From Acidobacteriota bacterium (GTDB taxonomy: Bacteria > Acidobacteriota > UBA890 > WLXD01), in the NCBI GenBank assembly GCA_012103255.1, contig WLXD01000001.1:1406803-1470802 (forward strand): a DNA stretch of 64,000 nt, written 5' to 3'. The notes below the pieces were generated by a model. It saw only the letters and a list, made by a program, of their open reading frames with translations, made no database searches and was not told the origin of the DNA. Of the stretch, positions 1 through 7,517 are shown in pieces (the stretch's first letter is position 1; each line of letters starts with the position of its first letter). The position numbers and the translations under genes were made by a program.

Positions 1-1076
1 AGGTTGGCGACATTGGCGCACGCCAGGAGCAGTACCAGTGCTACTGCCAGAAGCATGAAACCCAACACGGGGGCGTATGCACCAACGGCGTTGTCGCGGA
101 TTGGCACCACCGAGACGCCCCAACCGGTGTGTGTTGCCGGGAACTGCTCTTCGCGCGCGAGCGCCTGAACTTCCAGCTCCTCGGTCACGCTAGCCACGGT
201 CTCGCCTTCGGCGAGCCTGCCGTACATGAGCATGGCGCGGCTTTGCCGATTCCCGGTTTGCCCTACGAACGTCGTCGGTATCCACAGACCGGGCTGAACG
301 GGCAGCTGATGGGTGATGTAGAAGTCGGCGGGCATGACACCGATGACGACGTATTCCTGGTCATCGAGCACGACGCTCCGACCGACCGCTTGCGGATCGC
401 CCTCGAGCGCTTGCAGCCAGATCTCATGGCTCACGATCACCACGCGATCGGCGGCGTCTTCCCCCGGAGCGAAGGTGCGACCGTAGGCAGCATCGACGCC
501 CAGGACATCGAAGAAGTTGGGCGTCACCGCATGCGTGAGCGGCACCAGCGGTTCGTCGCGCTCGCTGAAGCCCAGACTGTTGTTGGAGAGTCCGGCGATC
601 CCCGAGAGCGTGGTCGTGGAGTCGCGGATCTCCAGATAGTCGGCAGGCGGCGTGCCGGCCCGTCCAAGCCCGCGTCGTGCTCCGTCGCTCCAGATCACCA
701 CGAGGTCCTCGGGGTCTTCGTACGGAAGAGGGTGCAGCAAGACGCCGTTCACGACGCTGAAGATCGCAGTGTTGGCACCGATTCCGAGGCCGAAAGCCAA
801 CACCGCCGCGGCAACATATGACGGTCGGCGAGCCAGGGCGCGGGCCGCGTAGCGCACGTCCTGGCCCGTGCCGCGGAGAGCAGCTGCGAAGGGGGCCAGG
901 ATTCCCGCTCCAGCGCGCAGGCGACACGCATCCTCGATGGCGTCTAGCCATCGCCGCGCGACGCGGCCGTTGGCCGACGTCATCTCGGCATGCCACTCGC
1001 GAAGCCAGCGTTCGCGGCGAGAAAGTGGAACGAAGCGGGCTAGCAGTCGCAGCAACAACGGAGCTCGTTCAGCCAC
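1..1076 (-). CDS. MacB/FtsX-like ADOP permease, C-terminal part off the left edge
   Basis: Partial inner-membrane permease of the duplicated orphan (ADOP) type. I translated the minus strand from a GTG at 1074-1076. It has a cytosolic N-terminal stretch with a W-x-REW-x-AE signature, then the family hallmark GLGIGANTAIFSVVNGVLL around residues 90-110 and LRPLPY-like LHPLPYEDPEDLVVIW. Near the window edge comes the second membrane block (VLLLLACANVANL). The reading frame stays open to base 1, so the stop lies outside. Its GTG overlaps the stop of the PadR gene by 8 nt (GTGGCTGA), which points to translational coupling. ADOP proteins lack their own ATPase and their substrates are unknown; FtsX/MacB-type mechanotransmission is inferred from fold only. 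Confidence 0.9.
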   Translation of the reverse strand, partial: MAERAPLLLRLLARFVPLSRRERWLREWHAEMTSANGRVARRWLDAIEDACRLRAGAGILAPFAAALRGTGQDVRYAARALARRPSYVAAAVLAFGLGIGANTAIFSVVNGVLLHPLPYEDPEDLVVIWSDGARRGLGRAGTPPADYLEIRDSTTTLSGIAGLSNNSLGFSERDEPLVPLTHAVTPNFFDVLGVDAAYGRTFAPGEDAADRVVIVSHEIWLQALEGDPQAVGRSVVLDDQEYVVIGVMPADFYITHQLPVQPGLWIPTTFVGQTGNRQSRAMLMYGRLAEGETVASVTEELEVQALAREEQFPATHTGWGVSVVPIRDNAVGAYAPVLGFMLLAVALVLLLACANVAN

Positions 1077-1371
1077 GAGCATCACCCAGGGCGGGAAGGT
1101 GTCGTTCGGCCGGATACGTAGATCGGGCCCGCTCGAGCAGCGGCTCCGCAGCCGCAGTGAGTTCGTAGTAGCGGCGCGGTGGCCGGCCCGCGTTGCGCGC
1201 CTCGTGGACGGGCTCCCAGCGTGATCGCACTAGACGTTCTTCCTCGAGGCGGCGGAGAACCGGGTAGACAGTGCCGCTGCGCACTCCGACGGCCTCGATG
1301 ATCTCGAAGCCGTGACGGCAGCCGGCATCAAGGGCCTGCAAGACCGCCGCGGTCGCGTAGGTCAATCGCAC
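1069..1371 (-). CDS. PadR-family transcriptional repressor
   Basis: Small (100 aa) winged-helix regulator. The pattern HGFEIIEAVGVRSGTVYPVLRRLEEERLV (given in pieces: HGFEIIEAV, SGTVYPVLRRLEEE) and the following GRPPRRYYELT wing are the PadR signature. It starts with GTG; a GGAAGGGAG Shine-Dalgarno lies about 7 nt upstream. It precedes and overlaps an ADOP permease, the standard pairing in Acidobacteriota-type genomes, so it probably controls its own operon. A dyad/direct-repeat block sits about 25-60 bp upstream of the start. Confidence 0.93.
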   Translation of the reverse strand: MRLTYATAAVLQALDAGCRHGFEIIEAVGVRSGTVYPVLRRLEEERLVRSRWEPVHEARNAGRPPRRYYELTAAAEPLLERARSTYPAERHLPALGDARG

Positions 1372-1396
1372 AGCACGCTCCCTTCCTGGTTGTGTC

Positions 1397-1431
1397 TAGG
1401 TCGATGTAAGTCTAAATCTACATAGGTCGAT
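1397..1431. promoter_or_regulatory. Candidate PadR operator
   Basis: The A/T-rich stretch upstream of the padR start contains the dyad ATGTA (1404-1408) / TACAT (1419-1423), matching the ATGT-N-ACAT form of known PadR boxes. It is flanked by a perfect direct repeat TAGGTCGAT at 1397-1405 and 1423-1431, 26 bp apart. Autoregulation is inferred from position and family habit. Confidence 0.55.
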
Positions 1432-1498
1432 CTGGAAAATCCAGCATCGCTGGGCAGGGGAGGGCGCCCTCGGACGTAAAGCGGGACTATCGACGCGT

Positions 1499-2026
1499 CT
1501 AACGAGACGGCGTATCTTCGGCCGGCGCGCGAAGTTCTTCGATCGCCCCGAAGAGCGCCTCGCCGCGGACGTTCACTGCGCGGAGGCGGCCGCTCTGGTC
1601 GAGCAGGAAGTTGATCGGCAGTCGGTCGATTCCAAAGCGCATCGAGAGCGGATCGTCGTAACCGCCCGTGGCATGGATCTGAGGCCAGTCAACGCCCTGG
1701 CGAGCCATCCAACTGCGCAGTTCGCGTCGGCTGAACGTGTCCAGGCTCACGCCGAGAACCTCGAACTCATCGCCGTAGCGTTCGCGGGCTTCCTTCAGAT
1801 AGGGCAGTTCGCGTAGGCATGGCGCGCACCAGGTCGCCCAGAAATCGACGAGCACGATGCGACCGCGCAGTTCGCGATGATTCCACGTTCTGCCGTCGAG
1901 ATCCTCGGAGTCGAGAGCGAGGAGAGCGCGAACGACCTCGGCGCTGTTCTTCGACTGTGCGTCGGCCGCAGCCGGCACCGCGATCAGCGCAGCGAGAGCG
2001 AACCAGATGGCCCAACGTTTCGACAT
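1499..2026 (-). CDS. Exported TlpA/ResA-like thiol-disulfide oxidoreductase
   Basis: 175 aa with an N-terminal signal segment (AIWFALAALIAVPAAADAQ) and a thioredoxin fold whose active site reads WATWCAPC around residues 63-70; the cis-Pro region is RLPINFLLD. This is a periplasmic reductase of the TlpA/ResA type. Its ATG shares one base with the TGA of the TonB receptor upstream (TGATG), so the two are co-translated. The receptor plug carries a CQNC pair that could be a substrate for this enzyme; that link is inference. Confidence 0.9.
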   Translation of the reverse strand: MSKRWAIWFALAALIAVPAAADAQSKNSAEVVRALLALDSEDLDGRTWNHRELRGRIVLVDFWATWCAPCLRELPYLKEARERYGDEFEVLGVSLDTFSRRELRSWMARQGVDWPQIHATGGYDDPLSMRFGIDRLPINFLLDQSGRLRAVNVRGEALFGAIEELRAPAEDTPSR

Positions 2027-4320
2027 CAGAACTCCGCGCGTAGCCCCAGGCGCACGGTCCGCGGGAATCGCGGTCCGTACACGTAGCTTGCGTCGCGAAG
2101 CGGTCCTCGGTCGAGGTCGGGCTGGAACTGATTCGTGAGATTGCGGACACCGAGGGTCACCGACAGCGCTCGTCCGGCCAACACGAACGGCTTCGCCGCG
2201 TACATATCAAGCGTCAGAAAGTCGGGTGTGGTCTCGAGCCGATCCTCCGGCACGAAACCAGCGTAGTGCGGAGCCTTCATCGGGCCGGTGTAGCGCAGGC
2301 CTGCGAACAGGCTCGCCCACTGGTGATTCCAGGTTGCCGAGAAGTTTCCGTAGACGTTGGGCGTTCTAAAGAACTCTTCACTGCCGAAATCCGGCTCGGG
2401 CTCATCAAAGTAGGACCGTTGCAGCACGACGCCACCCTGAAAGACCAGGTCGTTCTCGATGCCCCAGCCGATGTTCAGTTCGACGCCGTAGACCCGCGCG
2501 CCACCGAGATTGACCTTCAGGAACTCGAACATCGGCGTGTCCGGGTTGTCGTCCTCGATGTTGTGGAACAGGTCGGTCAGTCGCGTGTAGAACCCGTTGA
2601 CCTCGAACAGGCCCTGGCCGGTACCGATCACCGGCTTGATCTCGGCTCCCAACATGAAGTTGGCGGAACGTTCTTCGCGGAGGTCGTCGGATAGGAAGAT
2701 CAAAGCGGGCTCGCCGCCGATTGCCGACAGGTGCAGGTCTTCATCAAATGCCTGCGGTGCGCGGAAGCCCGTGGCAATCGACGCCCGGATGTCGATGTTC
2801 TCCTGCGGGGAGTACATCAACGCCAGGCGCGGCGAGGGGATCACCGAGTCTACGGTTGAGTGCTTGTCTGCTCGAACCCCGGCCAGCAACTGCCAGCCAC
2901 GTGCGAACGCCCAGTCGTACTGCACGAAGCCACCGACGTTGTTGTAGGTCTCGTCGATGAAGCGGTCATAGGCAGGCTGGTTGTCGCGCAACGCCTCGGA
3001 GCTGAACTGGCCGCCCCACGAAACAAGATGCCCGCGCCCGAGGTAGTGATTCGATTGCCCGTCCAGCACGACCAGCGAGTCGGAGCTGTCGCCGAACGCG
3101 TTCGGATCCATGAACGTGCCGTAGTAGCTATCGCGTTCCATGCCCGACCACGACGCAGTGAGCATGTAGTCGTGACTCTGGTTCGGCGAGTGGACCCAGC
3201 CCACCGAAGCGGCGTTGCGCGTGCTGTCGAGTTGTTCGGCGACGAATGCTTGATCGGGCGGTAGTTCGAGCTGATCGCCGCCACGGCGGTACTCGCTCAT
3301 ACGGTTGAAGTCGAAGGTCAGCTTGCCGTCGTAGCCGAGAACGTAGTGGTTCACACGGGCCCCGATCGCATCGAGGTCGCGCTGAGACACCTCGGAGAAG
3401 CCGTCCCCGTCGACATCGAACGGCGCCACGCGGTCGAGCTGACCGAACGCCGTGAACCGCGTCATGTTGTTGCGCGAAACCCAGTCAAAAGAGCCCGCTG
3501 CGTTGACGCTGGGTTGATCACCGAACGTGTCGTCGCCCATGCCCGCGAAGTCGGTTGTGAACCCGCCACCCGTTCGTGGCGCCTCGCGCGGGATGACATT
3601 GACGACCCCGCCCACGGCACCCGGCCCGTAGAGCGCCGAGCCTCCGCCCTTCACCACTTCGATGCGATCGATCATGCGGGTCGGGATCTGTTCGATGCCG
3701 TAAACCTGAGCCAGCGAAGAGATCATCGCCTGGCCGTCCATGAGGATCTGGGTGTACGGCCCCTGAAGGCCGAGGAGGCGGATCTGCGAGAAGTTGCAGT
3801 TCTGGCAGTTCGATTCCACCCGGACGCCTGCCGTGTAATCCACTGCGTCAGCGAGAGTGCGCGCCGAGGTCGATTCGATGAGATCCTTCGACACAACCTG
3901 GGTCCGAATCGCAACATCCTCGAGACCCTTGCGCGTGCGGGTGGCGGTAACCACCACGTTCTCGCGAACTTCTGCGTTCAGCTGCAGGTCGAGCACCCAC
4001 ACCGTGTCGGATCCGTCCACGTCCACGACGCCGACCTCGGCGAACCCCAGCTTCTCGGCGAGAACCGTGTAGTTGCCGGGCGGTACCGATGTGAAGCAGT
4101 AGCTCCCGTCGTCCTTTGATTGAGTGGACTCGCCGCTCGGCTCGAGCGAAACCGTTACGTCTCCGAGCGGGCCGACGATATCGCTCACCGTCCCCTTGAG
4201 CACGCAAACCGGAGGCACGGTCGGGCTCTCCTGTGCGGAGGCCTTGCCGGCAAACAGGGCAAGGGCGACGCCCAGGGTCAGCGCGCAGCACAGGAAGCGA
4301 AAGATCGAAGAGTTCTTCAA
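2026..4320 (-). CDS. TonB-dependent receptor with carboxypeptidase-regulatory N-domain and CxxC plug
   Basis: 764 aa outer-membrane receptor. Signal peptide residues 1-29 (cut after KASA), a CarboxypepD_reg-like beta-sandwich at about 38-115, then the plug at about 120-245 with the typical EVVKGGGSALYGPGAVGGVV, and a 22-strand barrel ending in an aromatic residue (LRAEF). The plug contains NCQNCNFSQIRLLGLQGPY-type sequence, the CxxC at 172-175. The start is TTG: the only upstream in-frame codons before a stop at 4342-4344 are not starts. Two dyads of metalloregulator type lie immediately upstream, so the substrate is probably a metal complex (siderophore, haem or free metal); which one cannot be told. 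It forms an operon with tlpA. Confidence 0.92.
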   Translation of the reverse strand: MKNSSIFRFLCCALTLGVALALFAGKASAQESPTVPPVCVLKGTVSDIVGPLGDVTVSLEPSGESTQSKDDGSYCFTSVPPGNYTVLAEKLGFAEVGVVDVDGSDTVWVLDLQLNAEVRENVVVTATRTRKGLEDVAIRTQVVSKDLIESTSARTLADAVDYTAGVRVESNCQNCNFSQIRLLGLQGPYTQILMDGQAMISSLAQVYGIEQIPTRMIDRIEVVKGGGSALYGPGAVGGVVNVIPREAPRTGGGFTTDFAGMGDDTFGDQPSVNAAGSFDWVSRNNMTRFTAFGQLDRVAPFDVDGDGFSEVSQRDLDAIGARVNHYVLGYDGKLTFDFNRMSEYRRGGDQLELPPDQAFVAEQLDSTRNAASVGWVHSPNQSHDYMLTASWSGMERDSYYGTFMDPNAFGDSSDSLVVLDGQSNHYLGRGHLVSWGGQFSSEALRDNQPAYDRFIDETYNNVGGFVQYDWAFARGWQLLAGVRADKHSTVDSVIPSPRLALMYSPQENIDIRASIATGFRAPQAFDEDLHLSAIGGEPALIFLSDDLREERSANFMLGAEIKPVIGTGQGLFEVNGFYTRLTDLFHNIEDDNPDTPMFEFLKVNLGGARVYGVELNIGWGIENDLVFQGGVVLQRSYFDEPEPDFGSEEFFRTPNVYGNFSATWNHQWASLFAGLRYTGPMKAPHYAGFVPEDRLETTPDFLTLDMYAAKPFVLAGRALSVTLGVRNLTNQFQPDLDRGPLRDASYVYGPRFPRTVRLGLRAEF

Positions 4321-4324
4321 AGAA

Positions 4325-4355
4325 TTAGTCTCGGCTAAATGTTAGTCGAGGCTAA
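4325..4355. promoter_or_regulatory. Tandem DtxR/MntR-like operator
   Basis: Two 14-bp dyads, TTAGTCTCGGCTAA (4325-4338) and TTAGTCGAGGCTAA (4342-4355), lie 17 bp apart and end 5 bp from the receptor start. The arms TTAG-C / G-CTAA resemble DtxR/IdeR/MntR boxes. Binding would cover the translation start region and probably the promoter. Metal-dependent repression is inferred. Confidence 0.6.
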
Positions 4356-4539
4356 AAATAGTCCTTCGCCTGGCGAGGGTCAAGCTCGGATTTGAGCGAA
4401 AGGGGGGCCGGCCGACAGTTGCCCACACTTCGTGCCAAGCAGGCCCGGCGCCCGCCGCTCAATCCCAGGCGCACGGGTGGTGCGTGCCGCGGCTCGCGGC
4501 GGTAAGGAGGCGGCGAAGATGAGAGGGCGGCCCCAGGAC

Positions 4540-4779
4540 TCAGGTGACGTCCTTGAGCTCCAGACCGTTCTTCTTCAGGGTGCGCATCAGACCGTCACGA
4601 TCGATTGCCTTGAGGGTCTTGGTGGAGACCTTCAGGCGAATGTGACGGCCGAGCTCGTCAACCCAGATCCGCTTGGTTACCAGGTTGGGTTTGAACCACC
4701 GCTTGGTGCGGTTGTTCGCGTGCGAGACGTTGTTTCCCGAACGCGGGCCCTTGCCGGTAATGGCGCACTTGTTAGCCAT
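4540..4779 (-). CDS. rpmB: 50S ribosomal protein L28
   Basis: 79 aa protein with the L28 pattern CAITGKGPRSGNNVSHANNRTKRWF and, later, WVDELGRHIRLKVSTKTLKAID (quoted in part). Length and start (MANKCAITGK) are typical. It is the only housekeeping translation gene in the window and stands alone rather than next to rpmG. Confidence 0.97.
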   Translation of the reverse strand: MANKCAITGKGPRSGNNVSHANNRTKRWFKPNLVTKRIWVDELGRHIRLKVSTKTLKAIDRDGLMRTLKKNGLELKDVT

Positions 4780-4973
4780 GATGAAACTCGTAGTTGCTTG
4801 AGTGAGCCGAACCCTGGAGGCGGCGAGTCGCGCCGAAGCCCTGCAAGGAGTTCGCGTGACGGCTCGTCAGAGCTTCAGAGGATAGCACAGCCTCCCGAAA
4901 TGGCGTGTCCGGTGAATTGACGCCGACAGACACGTCCGAAATGGCGTCCGCCACAGGGTGCCGTCGATGGATC

Positions 4974-5033
4974 CATGACAAGTGTCCTTGACATGAGTGG
5001 ATACCTCGTACACAGTCAAGCGTACTTGACATG
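4974..5033. promoter_or_regulatory. Paired operators upstream of membrane protein/XRE unit
   Basis: Two dyads share the half-site CTTGACATG. The first is CATGACAAG-TGTC-CTTGACATG at 4974-4995 with one mismatch. The second is the perfect GTCAAG-CGTA-CTTGAC at 5015-5030, continuing into ATG. The half-sites recur 38 bp apart, and TTGACA could also serve as a -35 element. The XRE protein encoded at 5527 is the obvious candidate binder. Confidence 0.5.
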
Positions 5034-5059
5034 GACTATCCAAGAACGGAGCGAGGAAC

Positions 5060-5515
5060 GTGGGGAGCACCGCAAGGAACGACATCAAGGCGCTGGCGGA
5101 CCTGTTTCGCAGCACCGACGAATCCATCGTCAGTCAACGTCACCTCATGGTCATCGTGGTGTATCTCATGGTCAGCGCCGCATGCGCCGCGCCGATTGCT
5201 ATGGCGGCAACAACCTTGTGGCTGCGGATCCTCTTGGCCGCCGTGCTCCTCGTGACATTCCTGGCGATGATGCGCCACACCGTCGCTCGGGTTAGGGCAC
5301 TGGACGAGTTCGAACAACTCATCGCATATCGGTCGCTGGCCACCGCAGGGTTTATCGCGGTCTGGTTCGTCCTGTTCACCGGCACCGTCTTCCTACTGAT
5401 CGGTTTCGACAATCTGTTCATAGTCATGGCCCTTGGGCCGCCCGAGTTCTGGCTCTGCGCTGCGCTATTCATGCGTGGTGCCGAGAATGCGTACGCTCGC
5501 GGTCGCGACGTCTGA
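5060..5515 (+). CDS. Small four-helix membrane protein paired with XRE regulator
   Basis: 151 aa. Four hydrophobic segments at about residues 29-47, 50-68, 93-115 and 118-140, with short charged loops. GTG start preceded by GCGAGG. No enzymatic motif is visible. Its stop is 11 nt from the XRE gene, an arrangement common for DUF2178-like membrane proteins next to YozG-type regulators; I call the pairing, not the function. Confidence 0.8.
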   Translation: MGSTARNDIKALADLFRSTDESIVSQRHLMVIVVYLMVSAACAAPIAMAATTLWLRILLAAVLLVTFLAMMRHTVARVRALDEFEQLIAYRSLATAGFIAVWFVLFTGTVFLLIGFDNLFIVMALGPPEFWLCAALFMRGAENAYARGRDV

Positions 5516-5526
5516 GCCGCTCGGAC

Positions 5527-5733
5527 GTGCGCAATCGACTCAAAGAACTCCGAGCCGCCGAGGGTTGGAGCCAGGCAGACCTTGCGGAACGCGTGGGCGT
5601 TTCGCGTCAGAGCGTGAATGCGGTGGAAACCGGGAAATACGATCCGTCCCTGCCGCTGGCATTCGAATTTGCGCGGACGTTCGGTCTGCCGATCGAGGAG
5701 ATCTTCCTCGGCGATCGACAGGCGAGCGACTAG
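5527..5733 (+). CDS. XRE-family HTH regulator (YozG-like)
   Basis: 68 aa, essentially only a Cro/CI HTH: RLKELRAAEGWSQADLAERV with recognition helix VSRQSVNAVETG and the trailing KYDPSLPLAFEFARTF characteristic of minimal YozG-type regulators. GTG start. Cotranscribed with the membrane protein upstream and probably acting on the paired dyads at 4974-5033. Confidence 0.92.
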   Translation: MRNRLKELRAAEGWSQADLAERVGVSRQSVNAVETGKYDPSLPLAFEFARTFGLPIEEIFLGDRQASD

Positions 5734-5823
5734 GGCTGGCGCTGCCAAGAACTGAGTTCGGGCTAGCTGGCATTTTTCTCGCTCCGGCAGGTCTCAAGGA
5801 CGCGCTGGGCGTACACTTCCCGG

Positions 5824-6474
5824 ATGCAAGAACTCTCGACCGCCGCGCCGTTCGCGGCGGAGGACGAACGCCGCGCGCTCGTGCGCCGCGGCCTCTGGCT
5901 CACTTGGTTGACCATCGGCTACAACCTCGTGGAAGCTGGACTGTCGCTGACGGCCTCGATGATGGCCGGCAGCGTGGCGCTGCTGGCGTTCGGTGTCGAT
6001 AGCTCGATCGAGATGCTGGCTTCGGGCGTTGCCTTGTGGCGCCTCTATTCGGATGCGGATCAGGGACGGCGCGAGCACAGCGAACGCGTCTCTCAGCGCG
6101 TCATCGGGTTCAGTTTCATTGCTTTAGCCGCATATGTTGCCTACGAGGCGCTGGCCATGCTCTGGCGCGCCACCGGCCCCGAGGAGAGCATGCTCGGGAT
6201 CGCGGTGGCAGGTTCCGCAGTGGTCGTGATGCCTGTGCTGGCGCGAGCTAAGACGAAGGTCGCGCTCGCCATGAGGTCGGGGGCTCTCCATCTGGAGGCG
6301 ACCCAGACCATGTTGTGCACCTACCTCTCTGCCATCTTGCTCGTCGGGCTTTTGCTCAACTCGGCAGTGGGCTGGTGGTGGGCTGACCCCCTGGCAGCGC
6401 TCGCCATGTCGCCGATTATTGCTCGCGAAGGCTGGGACGCTGTACGCGGGAAAGAGTGTCCCTGCTGTAGCTGA
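5824..6474 (+). CDS. CDF-like cation transporter with altered metal site
   Basis: 216 aa, six hydrophobic segments and no C-terminal cytoplasmic domain, so shorter than the usual ~300 aa. The TM2 motif LLAFGVDSSIEMLAS and TM5 motif GALHLEATQT align with the YiiP zinc site (D45, D49, H153, D157): here D, E, H and T. The protein ends in ECPCCS, a possible metal-binding tail. Heavy-metal or divalent cation export is the family role, but the substituted site means the ion is uncertain. Confidence 0.8.
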   Translation: MQELSTAAPFAAEDERRALVRRGLWLTWLTIGYNLVEAGLSLTASMMAGSVALLAFGVDSSIEMLASGVALWRLYSDADQGRREHSERVSQRVIGFSFIALAAYVAYEALAMLWRATGPEESMLGIAVAGSAVVVMPVLARAKTKVALAMRSGALHLEATQTMLCTYLSAILLVGLLLNSAVGWWWADPLAALAMSPIIAREGWDAVRGKECPCCS

Positions 6475-6501
6475 GAGGAATCAACGATCCGGGAGGCCAC
6501 C

Positions 6502-7500
6502 GTGAAGTTGCCCACAAGACGCTGCTCCGCTGTTTTCCTAGCCCTGACGATGGCGGCTCTGGTTGCGAGTAACGCTGGCATCGTCGCCGCCCGGCCCGCC
6601 TCACAGCAAGCCGCGCCAGCACCGGAGATTCTCGCCAGCAACGCCTTCTACTACTACGCGGACGTGGAGGCAGCCTGGCGCTTCTACAGCGACGTGCTCG
6701 GGTTCGAGACGGCGGCCGACTACGGCTTCGCGAAGATCATGCGCGTGGCCCCAGCGTCGTACCTCACCCTCGTCGAGGCTGCCCGTGGCATGCATTCGGC
6801 CGAAGAGCCGAAGACGGCCACACTGGCCATCGTCACCGATGAGGTGGAGCAGTGGTTCGAGCATTTGCAGGAACACGAAGTTCCCATGCGGCACGAGTTG
6901 GGCGAAGTCGACCCAGAGGCCGCGCATGTCGGCTTCGTTGCTGTCGACCCGGAAGGCTACTTGCTCGAGTTCGAGCGATTCCAGCCACATCCTGAGAACG
7001 ACGAACTGCTGCCACTGCTGGAGTCCGTCGAGCCTCTCTATCCAGGAACAGGCGCGCTCACCAGTCGGCCCGCGCATCTCGGCGTTCGCGGCATCGTGCA
7101 ATGGCTCTACTTCGCCGACACCGAAGCGACGCTCGATTTCTACGGCCGAGTACTCGGCGAGCCCGCGCTTCTCGACCAGGGTTGGGCCTGGGCCTTTCAG
7201 GTTTCCGCCTCTGGGTTCCTCGGGATCGTTGACGGAGCCCGAGGACTGCATAGCGCGACCGAGGAGAAAGGCGTGACGATGTCCTTCATCGTTTGGGACA
7301 TCGAGGCCTGGTACGACCGGCTGCGCGGAATCAACGACTTCGAATGGCGCAGCGACGCGATCGGCGACGAGAGCGGTCTCGTGCGCGTGTTCGTTGGATA
7401 CGATCCTGAAGGCTATTTCCTGGAATGGGATGAATTCCTCGACCTTGAAGGTAACGAAAATCTGATCCCCGCCTTGCGCGCGGCCCGTGCCACGCGCTGA
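6502..7500 (+). CDS. Exported tandem VOC (glyoxalase/dioxygenase-fold) protein
   Basis: 332 aa with an N-terminal signal segment ending near VAARPAS. Two VOC modules follow (about residues 45-155 and 190-325). Each has the pattern FYYYADVEAAWRFYSDVLGF / LYFADTEATLDFYGRVLGE and a C-terminal DPEGY(L/F)LE(F/W) strand carrying the usual acidic metal ligand. GTG start with GGGAGG 6 nt upstream. The gene ends two bases before the next ORF. Substrate unknown. Confidence 0.85.
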   Translation: MKLPTRRCSAVFLALTMAALVASNAGIVAARPASQQAAPAPEILASNAFYYYADVEAAWRFYSDVLGFETAADYGFAKIMRVAPASYLTLVEAARGMHSAEEPKTATLAIVTDEVEQWFEHLQEHEVPMRHELGEVDPEAAHVGFVAVDPEGYLLEFERFQPHPENDELLPLLESVEPLYPGTGALTSRPAHLGVRGIVQWLYFADTEATLDFYGRVLGEPALLDQGWAWAFQVSASGFLGIVDGARGLHSATEEKGVTMSFIVWDIEAWYDRLRGINDFEWRSDAIGDESGLVRVFVGYDPEGYFLEWDEFLDLEGNENLIPALRAARATR

Positions 7501-7517
7501 CCATGAGGCTAGAACGA

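Noticed and set aside
424..996. Long Arg-rich minus-strand open frame
   Set aside because: It is an out-of-frame shadow of the ADOP permease, whose own frame reads cleanly through the same bases with family motifs.
4486..4500. Hairpin GCCGCG-GCT-CGCGGC downstream of rpmB as a terminator
   Set aside because: No T-run follows on the minus strand and such short GC hairpins are expected by chance in this composition.
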